Shown: piece after piece, positions 27,255 to 36,358 of the stretch
Layout: every line of letters begins with the position of its first letter
Position numbering within the stretch: the stretch's first letter is position 1
Assembly: GCA_021199655.1 (NCBI GenBank)
Contig: JAJQHQ010000052.1
Coordinates: 1-64,000 of the forward strand
Length of the DNA: 64,000 bases
Source: Lachnospiraceae bacterium
GTDB taxonomy: Bacteria > Bacillota > Clostridia > Lachnospirales > Lachnospiraceae
Direction of reading: 5' to 3'
The notes under the pieces: generated by a model
Seen by the model: only the letters and a program-made list of their open reading frames with translations
Databases searched by the model: none
What the model was told of the DNA's origin: nothing
Made by a program: the position numbers and the translations under genes

Positions 27255-28496
27255 CTATGATTCCAACTCCTTTTTATCGTAACCGAAATTTTTTATCATA
27301 AAGTCACTGTCGCGCCAGTCCTTTTTCACCTTCACCCAAAGCTGCAGGTTGACCGGTTCCTCCAGCATCTGCTCAATCTCATAACGCGCCTGTGAACCGA
27401 TTTTACGCAGCATCGCGCCCTGTTTGCCGATGATCATGCCCTTGTGAGAATCTTTCTCACAGATGATCGTCGCCTCAATATCCATGATCCAGTCAGAATT
27501 CCTGCGGACATCGGTCTCCGCCTGCTCGCGGCGTCCCGCGGGATCCCAGCCGTTCTTTTTCTCTCCCGAAACAGCCTCTGCATCTCCGGAATCTTTTTGA
27601 ACACTGTCGGCTGCCGTATTCGCGGGATCTCCATGATCATGCCTGTGACGGTTTCTGCGCCGTACGGCCTCGGCACGGCTGTCCTTTTTTTTCTGACTGC
27701 CCGCCGGCCGTTCTTTCATCACTTCAATCGCGACCGCGATGCCGTGCGGTATCTCCTCATCCATACAGCGCAGCACTTTCTCACGGATCAGCTCCGCCAC
27801 GATCTGCCGCTGCGGCTGGTCGGTCACGGTATCATCATCATAAAACTTCGGTCCGTATGGAAGATAACGGAAAATAGCCTGAATCACCTCGTCCATGTGC
27901 AGTCCCCGCAGCGCGCAGACCGGAATCATGTCCGCAAACCGGTATGAACCGGCCGGACGCGCAGAATTCTCCGTATCCGCAGTACCTTCCGCATCCGCAG
28001 CATTCTTTGCGCCAACAGTACTTTCCACGCCCGCAGTGCCTCCGTCATTGCCCGCAAAAAGCTCCCTGTACGCGTCCATACAACGCGGGATTTCCCGTTT
28101 ATCCACGGTATCCATTTTGTTCATAATCAGGATCACCGGCACTCCCGCCTTCTGCAGCAGGCGCGCGATGTGCTGCTCACCTTTGCCGATATACTCCGTC
28201 GGTTCCACAAGCCAGAGCACCACGTCCACTTCCCGGAGCGTCTGTTCTGCGGCTTCCACCATATATTCGCCCAGCTTATTTTTCGCCTTGTGTATACCCG
28301 GCGTATCGAGGAAGATAATCTGTCCCTGATCCGATGTGTAAACCGTCTGGATGCGGTTCCGCGTCGTCTGCGGTTTGCTCGACGTGATCGCGATCTTCTG
28401 CCCGATCAGATGGTTCATCAGCGTGGATTTCCCCACATTCGGCCGTCCGATCAGGGTCACAAAGCCGGATTTAAATCTCGTGTTTTCTGTTTCCAT
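27255..28496 (-). CDS. era: GTPase Era with two long hydrophilic insertions
   Basis: The protein has 413 residues, about 110 more than usual. The G domain is intact: GRPNVGKST at 17-25, DTPG at 64-67 and NKMD at 126-129. The KH domain has GMIIGKQG at 353-360 and ends normally at KKDWRD. Era binds 16S rRNA and the 30S subunit during assembly. The extra residues form two blocks: about 149-184, Ala/Gly/Thr-rich between G4 and the region before G5, and about 264-336, rich in Arg, Asp and His, splitting the first two KH strands (VAIEVMKERP and MDIEATIICEKD). The frame stays open through both, so they are in-frame expansions, not damage. Confidence 0.96.
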   Translation of the reverse strand: METENTRFKSGFVTLIGRPNVGKSTLMNHLIGQKIAITSSKPQTTRNRIQTVYTSDQGQIIFLDTPGIHKAKNKLGEYMVEAAEQTLREVDVVLWLVEPTEYIGKGEQHIARLLQKAGVPVILIMNKMDTVDKREIPRCMDAYRELFAGNDGGTAGVESTVGAKNAADAEGTADTENSARPAGSYRFADMIPVCALRGLHMDEVIQAIFRYLPYGPKFYDDDTVTDQPQRQIVAELIREKVLRCMDEEIPHGIAVAIEVMKERPAGSQKKKDSRAEAVRRRNRHRHDHGDPANTAADSVQKDSGDAEAVSGEKKNGWDPAGRREQAETDVRRNSDWIMDIEATIICEKDSHKGMIIGKQGAMLRKIGSQARYEIEQMLEEPVNLQLWVKVKKDWRDSDFMIKNFGYDKKELES

Positions 28497-28535
28497 ATCT
28501 TATGATATCCTCGCACTCCACATATATATTGATCG

Positions 28536-31466
28536 TTACTCCTCTGCCCCGCTTAACGGCCTGATGGAATCAAACAGTTCCTGAGCCTCTTTGATCTTTT
28601 CTTCATTGCCGACCACGCAGATCGCGTCCGCATCCAGCACAGCCTGTACCAGCGGCGCAAGTGCGCGGATATCCTCCGGCGTCGCAGAAAGCACTTCGTC
28701 CCGTTCTTTCTGAACATCTTCTTCTGTAATCCCGCTGAAATATGCATTGAGAGCGCGTGACCCTTTCATCGACGGGGTCAGCGGCGTATCCAGGTCACTG
28801 ATCGCTCCGATGATATATTTTGTCATCTCCCGCTCATCGGCGTCAAACGCACGCAGATAAGCCGGAATGCCCTCAAATACCTGATTCGTTCCGCGAAGAT
28901 GCGGGTCACGGTAAGAGACAAAGTACGCATCTCCTCTCCGGTAGAAGGAGCACATACACCCGTACGCGCCGCCCTTTACGCGAATGTTCACCCACATGTA
29001 CTCATAGCTCATCAGCACCTTCAGAATCTGAAGCGCTCCCGTGTAGGCAAAGCCTGCGTCCCGGAAATTGCCCGCGCGTGCCACATACTGCACCTGTCCC
29101 GGAGTCGTAAAGCCCTCATTTTTCTTCTCCAAAGGCAGCGGTCCGCGCAAAGTATGTTCCATCCGGCTGTCATCAGTCAGTTCATTCATAAATTTCTTAA
29201 GCGGTGCACGCAGCGCGGCAAGTCCCTCCGCGTCATTTGTCACACTGACAAACAGGTTCTCCCGGTGAAACAGCAGACCGACAAGTTCTCTCAGTTTTGC
29301 TTTAAGTTCTTCCTTTTTCTCCTCAAAATGTTCTTCCAGATCCGCCGCCAGCTCATAAAAAGCAATGCCGCTCACCGCGTCATTGAACGCGTTAAATTCG
29401 GACAGATACGACAGTGCCCGCCCTGATGCGGCCTGATGTCCGGCTGTGCTTAACTGCATGGAAAGACGGGATTCCAGCTTCGCTAGAATTTCATACAGTC
29501 TCTTATCATCGTCAAACTTCGATGTCAATATTTCTTTTGACATGGTCAGCGCATACGGCAGCTTCTCATCGAGCACGCGCGAGCGAATTCCCATGAATGC
29601 CCGGATCCCGCTCTGCGTCTGGAAGACGCTGATCCCCACGGAAATGCCGCCCGTGTTTGCGTTAATATCATTATTCAGATCACTGTAAGAATACTGTTCG
29701 GTGTCGACCATGCCAAGCACGGCTTTCAGGATTCCCAGATATCCCAGATCCTCTGCCGGTACTTCCTGCGCGTCAAACAGCAGATCCAGATAGGAAATCC
29801 CGTTTGTAAACACATCGTGATGAAGCACTGTCACGCCGTCCCACACATACTCCGTATTTTCAATCGGCGCCGCTTTCTTCCCGATATCCTCACGTGTCAG
29901 CATCTTAATCGCACTGAGTTCCTCCTGCGTGGAGGGTGTCTCCTGAAAAGCGCGCAGCCGCCCGGTCGCGGCAATCATCACCTGAATCTCCTCTTCTGAA
30001 AGGGATTCTTTCCAGGCGCACAGCCTGTCCCGCAGCGCCGCATCCGTCTTTGCGGTCAGTCCCTGTTCCGGAGCCAGTGTCACCAGTGACACATGCGTAT
30101 TGTCCAGCAGATATTTTTGAATCAGATCCTCAAAATAAGAGGTCTCCACGCGGTCCCGCAGCGCCGCGTAAACATCCAGCTGCTTCAGATAATCGAACGC
30201 CGCGCCGTCATCATACAGCCAGCTGTCAAATACATCGAGGCCGTAGATCAGTCCCTTTGGTGCTGTACCGTAATCTGCTTCCCGGAACCTGAATTCCATG
30301 GAATTGATTCCTGCATAGAGTGCTTTTTTATCCACTCCTTCTCTGACTGTTTTCTCCAGTGTATCCCTGATCACGGTAAGGAAGCGCTCCGCATCCTCTC
30401 CGTTCGCGTTTTTCGCGATAATCGCCAGATACGGCTGATACGTTCCGCCCTCGTAGTCGCCCATGATATCGTTGCCGATCCCGGCGTCCAGAAGCGCCTG
30501 CTTCAATTTTGCTCCCGGTGCGGACAAAAGCGCGTACTCCAGCACCGCGAACGCGTTGGAAAGCTCCACCTCACCGCCTGTCCCGATCACGGCACTCCAC
30601 GCCAGATACGTGCTGTCTTTCAGCGGATCCGTCTCCGAAACAGGATACTTACGGCTTACACGGTGCATGGATTCAAAAGGCGGCTGTTTCTCTACCACCG
30701 GCAGCTCCTCCTCCGGCAGCTTCGTGAAAGCGCTCAGATACTCCGTATCCAGCCAGTTCAGCCGTTCCTCAATGTCCATGTTTCCGTAAAAATAAATATA
30801 GCTGTTCGACGGATGATAATATTTTTTGTGAAACGCCAGAAAATCCTCATAGCTCAGATCCGGGATGCACTGCGGGTCTCCGCCGGATTCCACTCCGTAG
30901 ACTGTATCCGGAAACAGGCTGTTCATAATCTCGCGCTCCAGCACATCCTCCGGAGATGAATAAACACCTTTCATTTCATTATAAACAACGCCGTTAATTG
31001 CAATCTCATCCTCCGGTTTTTCCAGCTGACAGCTCCAGCCTTCCTGTCGGAAGATCTGCTCATTCCGGTAAATATTCGGATAAAATACCGCGTCAAGATA
31101 GACGTCCATCAGGTTGCAGAAATCCTTGTCGTTGCAGCTCGCGATCGGAAACATCGTCTTATCCGGATAGGTCATCGCGTTCAGAAATGTATTCAGCGAA
31201 CCCTTCACCAGCTCAACAAACGGATCCTTCGCCGGAAATTTACGGCTGCCGCAGAGCACACTGTGCTCCATAATGTGCGGCACGCCGGTGCTGTCTTTCG
31301 GCAGCGTCTTAAAGGCGATATTAAACACCTTGTTCTCATCGTCATTTTGCAGCACCAGGATCCGCGCCCCGCTCTTTTTATGGCGAAGCAGGTATCCGTC
31401 CGAGCGGATATCCTCAATCCATTCGTGCTGCACCAGTTCATACTGTGGAAGTGTTTCCAGATTCAT
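28536..31466 (-). CDS. M16C-family metallopeptidase (insulinase/PreP-like)
   Basis: The protein has 976 residues, typical for the four-domain M16C group. The inverted zinc motif HIMEH is at 64-68, followed by the family sequence SVLCGSRKFPAKDPF and the downstream glutamate in NEMKGVYSSPEDV. The C-terminal half carries the second, non-catalytic half of the chamber (GAYGCMCSFYRRGDAYFVSY). Relatives degrade peptides; with no signal peptide this one is cytoplasmic. It is encoded 39 bp upstream of era on the same strand and could share its transcript. Confidence 0.95.
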   Translation of the reverse strand: MNLETLPQYELVQHEWIEDIRSDGYLLRHKKSGARILVLQNDDENKVFNIAFKTLPKDSTGVPHIMEHSVLCGSRKFPAKDPFVELVKGSLNTFLNAMTYPDKTMFPIASCNDKDFCNLMDVYLDAVFYPNIYRNEQIFRQEGWSCQLEKPEDEIAINGVVYNEMKGVYSSPEDVLEREIMNSLFPDTVYGVESGGDPQCIPDLSYEDFLAFHKKYYHPSNSYIYFYGNMDIEERLNWLDTEYLSAFTKLPEEELPVVEKQPPFESMHRVSRKYPVSETDPLKDSTYLAWSAVIGTGGEVELSNAFAVLEYALLSAPGAKLKQALLDAGIGNDIMGDYEGGTYQPYLAIIAKNANGEDAERFLTVIRDTLEKTVREGVDKKALYAGINSMEFRFREADYGTAPKGLIYGLDVFDSWLYDDGAAFDYLKQLDVYAALRDRVETSYFEDLIQKYLLDNTHVSLVTLAPEQGLTAKTDAALRDRLCAWKESLSEEEIQVMIAATGRLRAFQETPSTQEELSAIKMLTREDIGKKAAPIENTEYVWDGVTVLHHDVFTNGISYLDLLFDAQEVPAEDLGYLGILKAVLGMVDTEQYSYSDLNNDINANTGGISVGISVFQTQSGIRAFMGIRSRVLDEKLPYALTMSKEILTSKFDDDKRLYEILAKLESRLSMQLSTAGHQAASGRALSYLSEFNAFNDAVSGIAFYELAADLEEHFEEKKEELKAKLRELVGLLFHRENLFVSVTNDAEGLAALRAPLKKFMNELTDDSRMEHTLRGPLPLEKKNEGFTTPGQVQYVARAGNFRDAGFAYTGALQILKVLMSYEYMWVNIRVKGGAYGCMCSFYRRGDAYFVSYRDPHLRGTNQVFEGIPAYLRAFDADEREMTKYIIGAISDLDTPLTPSMKGSRALNAYFSGITEEDVQKERDEVLSATPEDIRALAPLVQAVLDADAICVVGNEEKIKEAQELFDSIRPLSGAEE

Positions 31467-31495
31467 GTTTTTTCCATCCCTTCTAAAAAAATTTC

Positions 31496-32158
31496 TTATC
31501 TGTGCAGACTCTTTTCTTTACGGTACTTTCGCGTCAGCAGCCGGTAAACGCCCCCGCTTATGATGCCGCCCAAAAACAAAAACAGCAGGATTGCCGCTGC
31601 GCAATGGTAAAAAAACTCATCCGGCAAAATCAGGATCACCGGATCCGTGACAGGGTTGAACAGCCAGTAATCATTGTTAAAGAAAAGCTCGTGAAACCTG
31701 ACAAAAAATGTGTCCCAGTTCAGAAACATGCAAATCCCCAGGACAATCGGAATCAGAAATGTCAGGATTGACAGCAGCTTCAGGCTTCCATAATCTCTGT
31801 GCATCAGCTTTCGAACCAGTAAAACCAGAAACAACACTCCGGTAACGATGCACAAAATCTGTATCGCCACAAAAATCTGTTTCACTTCTTTAAAATGTGT
31901 CGCCGCATTGTCCGACATTGGGAAATCGGGAAATTCCAGTTCTTTCACGCCTTTTGTCAGCAGATTATAATCAATCAGGGCGTCATAGTTCTCCCGTATC
32001 ACCTCTTCCGTATATCCGGTCTCGTTCTCCAGATTCAGATATCCGATGTCAAAATAATAAATACACCGAAGATTCAGAACCAGAACGACCGACAGACAGG
32101 CCAAAAAAAGGAAACCGATCAGGGACAGCAGCAGGTTCGTCAATGTTCGTTTCTTCAT
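31496..32158 (-). CDS. Integral membrane protein, TIGR01906/DUF1461 family
   Basis: The start at 32158 (MKKRTLTN) has GAGG ten bases upstream. The 220-residue protein has about four membrane helices (near 10-32, 95-117, 125-147 and 185-210). It keeps the family's loop NWDTFFVRFHELFFNNDYWLF and the following DPVILILPDEFF. The function of the family is unknown; members are common in Clostridia and Lactobacillales. It lies 29 bp upstream of the M16C peptidase gene on the same strand. Confidence 0.88.
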   Translation of the reverse strand: MKKRTLTNLLLSLIGFLFLACLSVVLVLNLRCIYYFDIGYLNLENETGYTEEVIRENYDALIDYNLLTKGVKELEFPDFPMSDNAATHFKEVKQIFVAIQILCIVTGVLFLVLLVRKLMHRDYGSLKLLSILTFLIPIVLGICMFLNWDTFFVRFHELFFNNDYWLFNPVTDPVILILPDEFFYHCAAAILLFLFLGGIISGGVYRLLTRKYRKEKSLHR

Positions 32159-32192
32159 AAACCGCATTCCTCATTTCTATCAGCAAATTGAC

Positions 32193-32219
32193 GTAACTGT
32201 GAAAGAACTGTGCAGTTAC
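32193..32219. repeat. R1 palindromic repeat, half copy
   Basis: GTAACTGTGAAAG and GTGCAGTTAC form the end hairpin of the family. The rest of the gap up to 32344 shows no gene. Confidence 0.65.
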
Positions 32220-32344
32220 TGCTTCCATGCGTAATTTTCATAGTATCACAAAACGAATATCTTGTAAATCAATCCGATTGAAAAATTATGATGCGCGGCT
32301 TTAGCTGCAAAACGCCTTGTCCGGTCCTGTGCATAACAAGGAAA

Positions 32345-32379
32345 GCCCCCGGGGCTTCTTACACGAATTCCCCGGAGGC
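32345..32379 (-). terminator. Terminator of the surface-protein gene
   Basis: On the minus strand GCCTCCGGGG pairs with CCCCGGGGGC (one T-G pair) and is followed by TTTCCTT. It lies 70 bp after the stop codon at 32450. Confidence 0.7.
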
Positions 32380-32449
32380 TGCCACATCACATTACCTTAT
32401 ATCTATCCTTAGCAGTTACAAAACCCCTTTTATTATTTATTCCTCGTAA

Positions 32450-35293
32450 CTATTCCTCATCTTTTCTTCTTCTGCGGATGAATACCACCAGCAGAACAAT
32501 GAAGATCAGGCATGCCACTACCGCGATTGCCACAACCTGCATGATCGGCGTATCATCTCCGGTCTGAACAGATTCCAGTGACTCCACGATATTGAACGTC
32601 ACTGAAGTAGTGGTCGTAGTACCGTCCGCCACCCAGGAGCTTCCGTCATAGACCTGCCGTTCAAAGGTCACGGTCAGTGTATATTCTCCGGTCTTCTTGA
32701 TCGACATTGAAGTCTCATACGGCGAGGAGCTCCACGTATTCGATACATTGCCGATGGTATATCCGGTCGGCACATAGCGGACATCCCCCGGATTCGGATC
32801 GGTATTCGACATTCCGGCTCCGACCGGTGTGAAAGTCAGTTTGTCATTTGCCACATAGGAACCGCCCTCTTCAATTCCGCTGATGTAGTTGTCCGCTCCG
32901 GTCGGTGCGTCTTCATAGGCAGCGGAAATTGTCACATCACTCGCCGGCATCGTAAAGGTCGTGGATGCTTTCGATGCATCCGTGAACGTCACATTGCCGC
33001 TCGTCGCGGTCCATGCAGAGAACACCTTGCCGCTCGCCGGATAGTTGGAAGAAATCGTTACCGTATCACCATAGTAGAAATACGTCGCGTTCGCATTGCC
33101 GTTCTCCACTGTGACCGTGTACTGCACTTTCTTATAATTCGCCGTCACCGAAACATCCGCAGACGGCATCGTAAAGGTCGTCGTAGACTTGGAAGCATTA
33201 GCCAGCGTCACATTCTGTGTGCCTACCGTCCAGGAATCAAACGCATAACCCGTTGCCGGAGTGTCTGCCGTGATCGTTACAGTCGTACCCGCCGTGGTCT
33301 CCGTATAGTCCGCGGAACCGTTTGTCACCATCACGCTGTACTTTACGCCGGTGTAATTTGCCACAAAGGTGAGATTCTGATCCACCGTCACGGTAACTGT
33401 AGAGGAGGATGCGCTGTCGCCCAGATCATATGCCCCTTCATTGACCGTCCAGCCGGAGAACTCTTCTCCGGTCGCGCTCGCATTCGCCGTCACCGTGATC
33501 TGCGTTCCTTCCTCATACGTGTTTTCCGTATAAGTCCCGTCAATCAGACCATTTGACACTTTTACGGTATAGGTGTTCGGTTCATTTACATATACCGCTG
33601 TCACTTCCACATTACCGGCCGGCATCGTAAAGGTCGTCGTAGCAGATGCACTGTTCGTAAACGTAACCTCTGTCGATCCGGTGCTGGTCCAGTGATCAAA
33701 CATCTGTCCATCCGGAGCTGCCGCCGCGGCGATGCTTACGGAATCACCGTAATAACAGGTAGCGGAGGACGCACCCGAAGTGCCTGTCGTGCCGTTTACT
33801 ACAGTGACCGTGTAAGGCACTTCATCAAAAACGGACGATGCAATGACATTGTCTGCCGGCATCGTAAAGGAATAGGTGCCGTCCCCATTGTCCGTATAAA
33901 CAATTGTCTTGTTGTCACTTGCCGTCGTGAGCGTCCAGCTGGAGAATGCGGTCCCCACAGCTGTCGCAGCCGGCGGTGTGATGGTAACGGTATCGCCTTC
34001 CGCATAAGTTCCGCTCAATGCAGTACCATCCACGGTGACTGTATAAGTCGTCGTGGTTTCGCTTTCCTCCGTTGCAGCTGTTTCACTTTCCTCCGTTGCT
34101 GACGTACTGTCATCCGATACGATCATGATCCCATCATTGTCCGCTGCTGTCGTCTCCGTTGCTGTTTCAGCGGTGGTCACTGCTGTCGTCTCCGCCGCAG
34201 CCACTGTATAGGTAGCCAGAATCGTCACATCCGTCTCCGGCATGGTAAAGGACACCGTCTGTGCAGACAGATCCTCCAGCGATACATTCAGAGAAGATAC
34301 ATACCACCCGCTGAAGGTGTATCCATCCAAATCCTCCGCGGTAATCGTAATGGCATCGCCAGCCGCATAGGTCACGGAATCTGTCTTCACATAAGACTCA
34401 GCACCCGTGTCATAGTTTACCGTCAGAGTTGCGTATACAACATCCGCTGTCACGGCAATATTGGCATCCGCTGCTGTTTCAGCGGTGGTCTCTGCGACCA
34501 CGATTTCTTCTGTATTCGCAGCTTCTGCAGCGGCTTCTGCTGCTTCAGTTGCTTCTGTAGCCTCAGTTGCCTCCGTTGCCTCGGTCGCTTCCGGCGTCTC
34601 TGTCTCCGTCTCCTGTGTGTAAGTCGCTGTGACCGTAACTTTGCCCTTCGGCATCACAAGCGTCGTCTCCGCGCTGGAGGCATCCGCAAGTGTCACTGTC
34701 ACTTCTTCATCTTCTGTTTCTACGGTCCAGCCTGCAAACACATATCCTTCATCCGGCTCAGCCGCCGTGATCTTCACTGATTCACTTTCCGGGAAATATG
34801 CGATATCCTTACTGATATTCTCTGCTTCCAGAGATGTCTTTTCCTCATCGGTGAATTCATAATGGTTCTCTGTCGTACCGCTGCCGTCCGTCAGCGCAGT
34901 CTCAGATGTACCGTCCACAACGGTCAGCACATATCCGGCCAGCGTCAGCTGAATGGAAGCGGGTACCGCCTCTGCCTCAACGACCTCTGTGCCGTCATCA
35001 AGCACAGATACCACTGCGTCTGTCCCGGCCGTATAGGATGCCGTCACAGCCTTTCCTTCTGATTCATTTGTCCAGATGCCGCTGCCGTCGGCTGTCACCT
35101 GATCTCCATTGGTCTTGGTGATCACAGTGCCCTCCGCAATGCCCGTCAGGCTGTCGCCTGGAAACAGGACTGTGTTCCCCAGGTCTTCTGACGTCACTTC
35201 ATAGGCGGAAGCAGCCATTACCTGCGCTGCCGGTACGCACATCATCATGCAGGCAAGCAGCAGTGCCAGTACTCTTCTCTGCTTTCTCTTCAT
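32450..35293 (-). CDS. Large cell-surface protein built from InlB-B-like repeats
   Basis: The start at 35293 (MKRKQRRVLALLL) has GGGG about eight bases upstream and a signal peptide ending near VMAASA; the frame could extend to 35368. The 947-residue product holds about seven repeats of 70-90 residues typical of divergent InlB B-repeats: YTVTV-NG, GDTVTI, F-W, TTTFTMP and VTA-Y. A Glu/Ala/Thr-rich stretch (TEATEATEATEA) lies between repeats 1 and 2. The C terminus is VQTGDDTPI, a membrane helix (MQVVAIAVVACLIFIVLLVV) and RRRRKDEE, which resembles a sortase sorting signal, though the motif is not a standard LPXTG. An adhesin or wall protein is likely. Confidence 0.9.
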   Translation of the reverse strand: MKRKQRRVLALLLACMMMCVPAAQVMAASAYEVTSEDLGNTVLFPGDSLTGIAEGTVITKTNGDQVTADGSGIWTNESEGKAVTASYTAGTDAVVSVLDDGTEVVEAEAVPASIQLTLAGYVLTVVDGTSETALTDGSGTTENHYEFTDEEKTSLEAENISKDIAYFPESESVKITAAEPDEGYVFAGWTVETEDEEVTVTLADASSAETTLVMPKGKVTVTATYTQETETETPEATEATEATEATEATEAAEAAAEAANTEEIVVAETTAETAADANIAVTADVVYATLTVNYDTGAESYVKTDSVTYAAGDAITITAEDLDGYTFSGWYVSSLNVSLEDLSAQTVSFTMPETDVTILATYTVAAAETTAVTTAETATETTAADNDGIMIVSDDSTSATEESETAATEESETTTTYTVTVDGTALSGTYAEGDTVTITPPAATAVGTAFSSWTLTTASDNKTIVYTDNGDGTYSFTMPADNVIASSVFDEVPYTVTVVNGTTGTSGASSATCYYGDSVSIAAAAAPDGQMFDHWTSTGSTEVTFTNSASATTTFTMPAGNVEVTAVYVNEPNTYTVKVSNGLIDGTYTENTYEEGTQITVTANASATGEEFSGWTVNEGAYDLGDSASSSTVTVTVDQNLTFVANYTGVKYSVMVTNGSADYTETTAGTTVTITADTPATGYAFDSWTVGTQNVTLANASKSTTTFTMPSADVSVTANYKKVQYTVTVENGNANATYFYYGDTVTISSNYPASGKVFSAWTATSGNVTFTDASKASTTFTMPASDVTISAAYEDAPTGADNYISGIEEGGSYVANDKLTFTPVGAGMSNTDPNPGDVRYVPTGYTIGNVSNTWSSSPYETSMSIKKTGEYTLTVTFERQVYDGSSWVADGTTTTTSVTFNIVESLESVQTGDDTPIMQVVAIAVVACLIFIVLLVVFIRRRRKDEE

Positions 35294-35406
35294 AATCCTT
35301 ACCCCTTTCTTCTCCTTAATCCAAATAACCGCTGGTATCCTGAAACTGTTCAAAACACTGCTTCGCATTCAATGTAAAATCATGCAGCAGTCACGGCATT
35401 TGATTT

Positions 35407-35425
35407 ACTGTGATTATAGCACAGT
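35407..35425 (-). promoter_or_regulatory. Promoter -10 box inside an inverted repeat, upstream of the surface-protein gene
   Basis: A perfect TATAAT (minus strand, 35418-35413) is enclosed by ACTGTG and CACAGT (35407-35412 and 35420-35425). Such a placement suits a repressor site. The -35 region is weak. The remaining gap 35426-35520 holds nothing I can assign. Confidence 0.45.
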
Positions 35426-35519
35426 GCTTTTTGAAACAAATGATGGTTTCCCTTTGCTTTTCTTAAGACTTTCTAAAATTCCTTGCCCGGCCCTGCACAT
35501 GCAGGAGGCAACTTGTTGA

Positions 35520-35628
35520 CTCCTGTTCGCGCCGATGCACAGCTGCGAAGCAGCTTTCCTATGTGCATCGTGCGCATCCCCCCGGAGGGTTTATGATATA
35601 GGGAACGAAGTTTCCTATATCATAAAAA
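35520..35628. repeat. Intergenic hairpin array next to rnpB
   Basis: It contains nested palindromes: GATGCACA with TGTGCATC enclosing AGCTGC-GAA-GCAGCT, then TTATGATATAGGGAAC-GAA-GTTTCCTATATCATAA. The three-base GAA loops recur in other repeats of this window. Confidence 0.7.
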
Positions 35629-35661
35629 TGTGCCCCTGCAGAATGATTCCTGCGGGAGCAC
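35624..35661 (-). terminator. Terminator of rnpB
   Basis: On the minus strand GTGC-CCGCAG pairs with CTGC-GGGCAC, followed by ATTTTT. It directly follows the 3' strand of the P1 stem. Confidence 0.75.
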
Positions 35662-35663
35662 TT

Positions 35664-36140
35664 AGCAAGCGGGACGATAAGCCGGGTTCTGTCGTGAGTG
35701 GTCATCTATCCAGGCCTGTCGTCGCCGACAGACTCAAGCGACCTACCTGAGACTGACGGGCCGTCTGGTGTTGCTCTTTTCGTCTCTATGCGGTCTTGCT
35801 TCGGATGGGGTTTACATATGCCGCCTCTGTTGCCAGAATATTGGAAAGCCATGCAGCAAAATCGCGCCGTGCGCGATGGCATGGCCTGTGTCCGCGCTCA
35901 AAAAGAGTGCGGACATGTGGCGCGGTAGTCTCTTACACTGCCCTTCCACCCTTACCGCCATATGTCCTCATTCTGCGAATGAGGACATATGGCGGCGGTT
36001 CATTTCTGTTGCACTTTCCCTGGAGTCGCCTCCGCCGGACGTTATCCGGCATCCCTGCCCTGTGAAGCCCGGACTTTCCTCGCCTTCTGTCCGGCATCGT
36101 TATGACGCCGGCAGGAGCCGCGACCACTTATCCCACTTGT
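35664..36140 (-). ncRNA. rnpB: RNase P RNA (type A), enlarged
   Basis: This is the catalytic RNA that matures tRNA 5' ends. Read on the minus strand it has the conserved GAGGAAAGTCCGGGC near the 5' end, GTGCAACAGAAA, GGTGGAAGGGCAGTG with AAGAGACTACCGCG, and the closing ACGACAGAACCCGGCTTA. P1 forms between CAAGTGGGAT (36139-36130) and GTCCCGCTTG (35675-35666). At about 477 nt it is longer than the usual 350-400. Most of the extra length is in the P13/P14 region (about 35800-35930), which includes a TGTCCGC/GCGGACA stem. P12 is a perfect 17-bp hairpin at about 35958-35994. Both ends are estimates. Confidence 0.93.
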
Positions 36141-36222
36141 TTTTTCACATACGCGGGTATTCTAGCATATCCGTTTTCATTTGTAAATCAAAACCGGAAG
36201 CCTGTTTTTTTTAAGAACTATT

Positions 36223-36355
36223 GTAATTATTCAGGACAGTACTTCGCATTTGCTGCGAAGTACGTATGAAAACGTATATTTTACGGGGAAAGCCCATCGC
36301 GCAGCGATTTTAAATGGGCTTTCCCCTCGTAACTGTGAAGGTACTGAACAGTTAC
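36223..36355. repeat. R1 palindromic repeat, full copy between rnpB and the nucleoside kinase
   Basis: It begins GTAATTATTCAGGACAGTA and ends TACTGAACAGTTAC. Its hairpins are GTACTTCGCA-TTTGC-TGCGAAGTAC and GGGGAAAGCCCAT with ATGGGCTTTCCCC. It ends three bases before the kinase stop codon, so in that transcript it is the 3' end structure. Confidence 0.85.
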
Positions 36356-36358
36356 GAC

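Noticed and set aside
35958..35994. The perfect 17-bp palindrome in rnpB as an inserted mobile element
   Set aside because: It sits exactly at helix P12, a variable natural hairpin of RNase P RNA, so an insertion is not needed to explain it.
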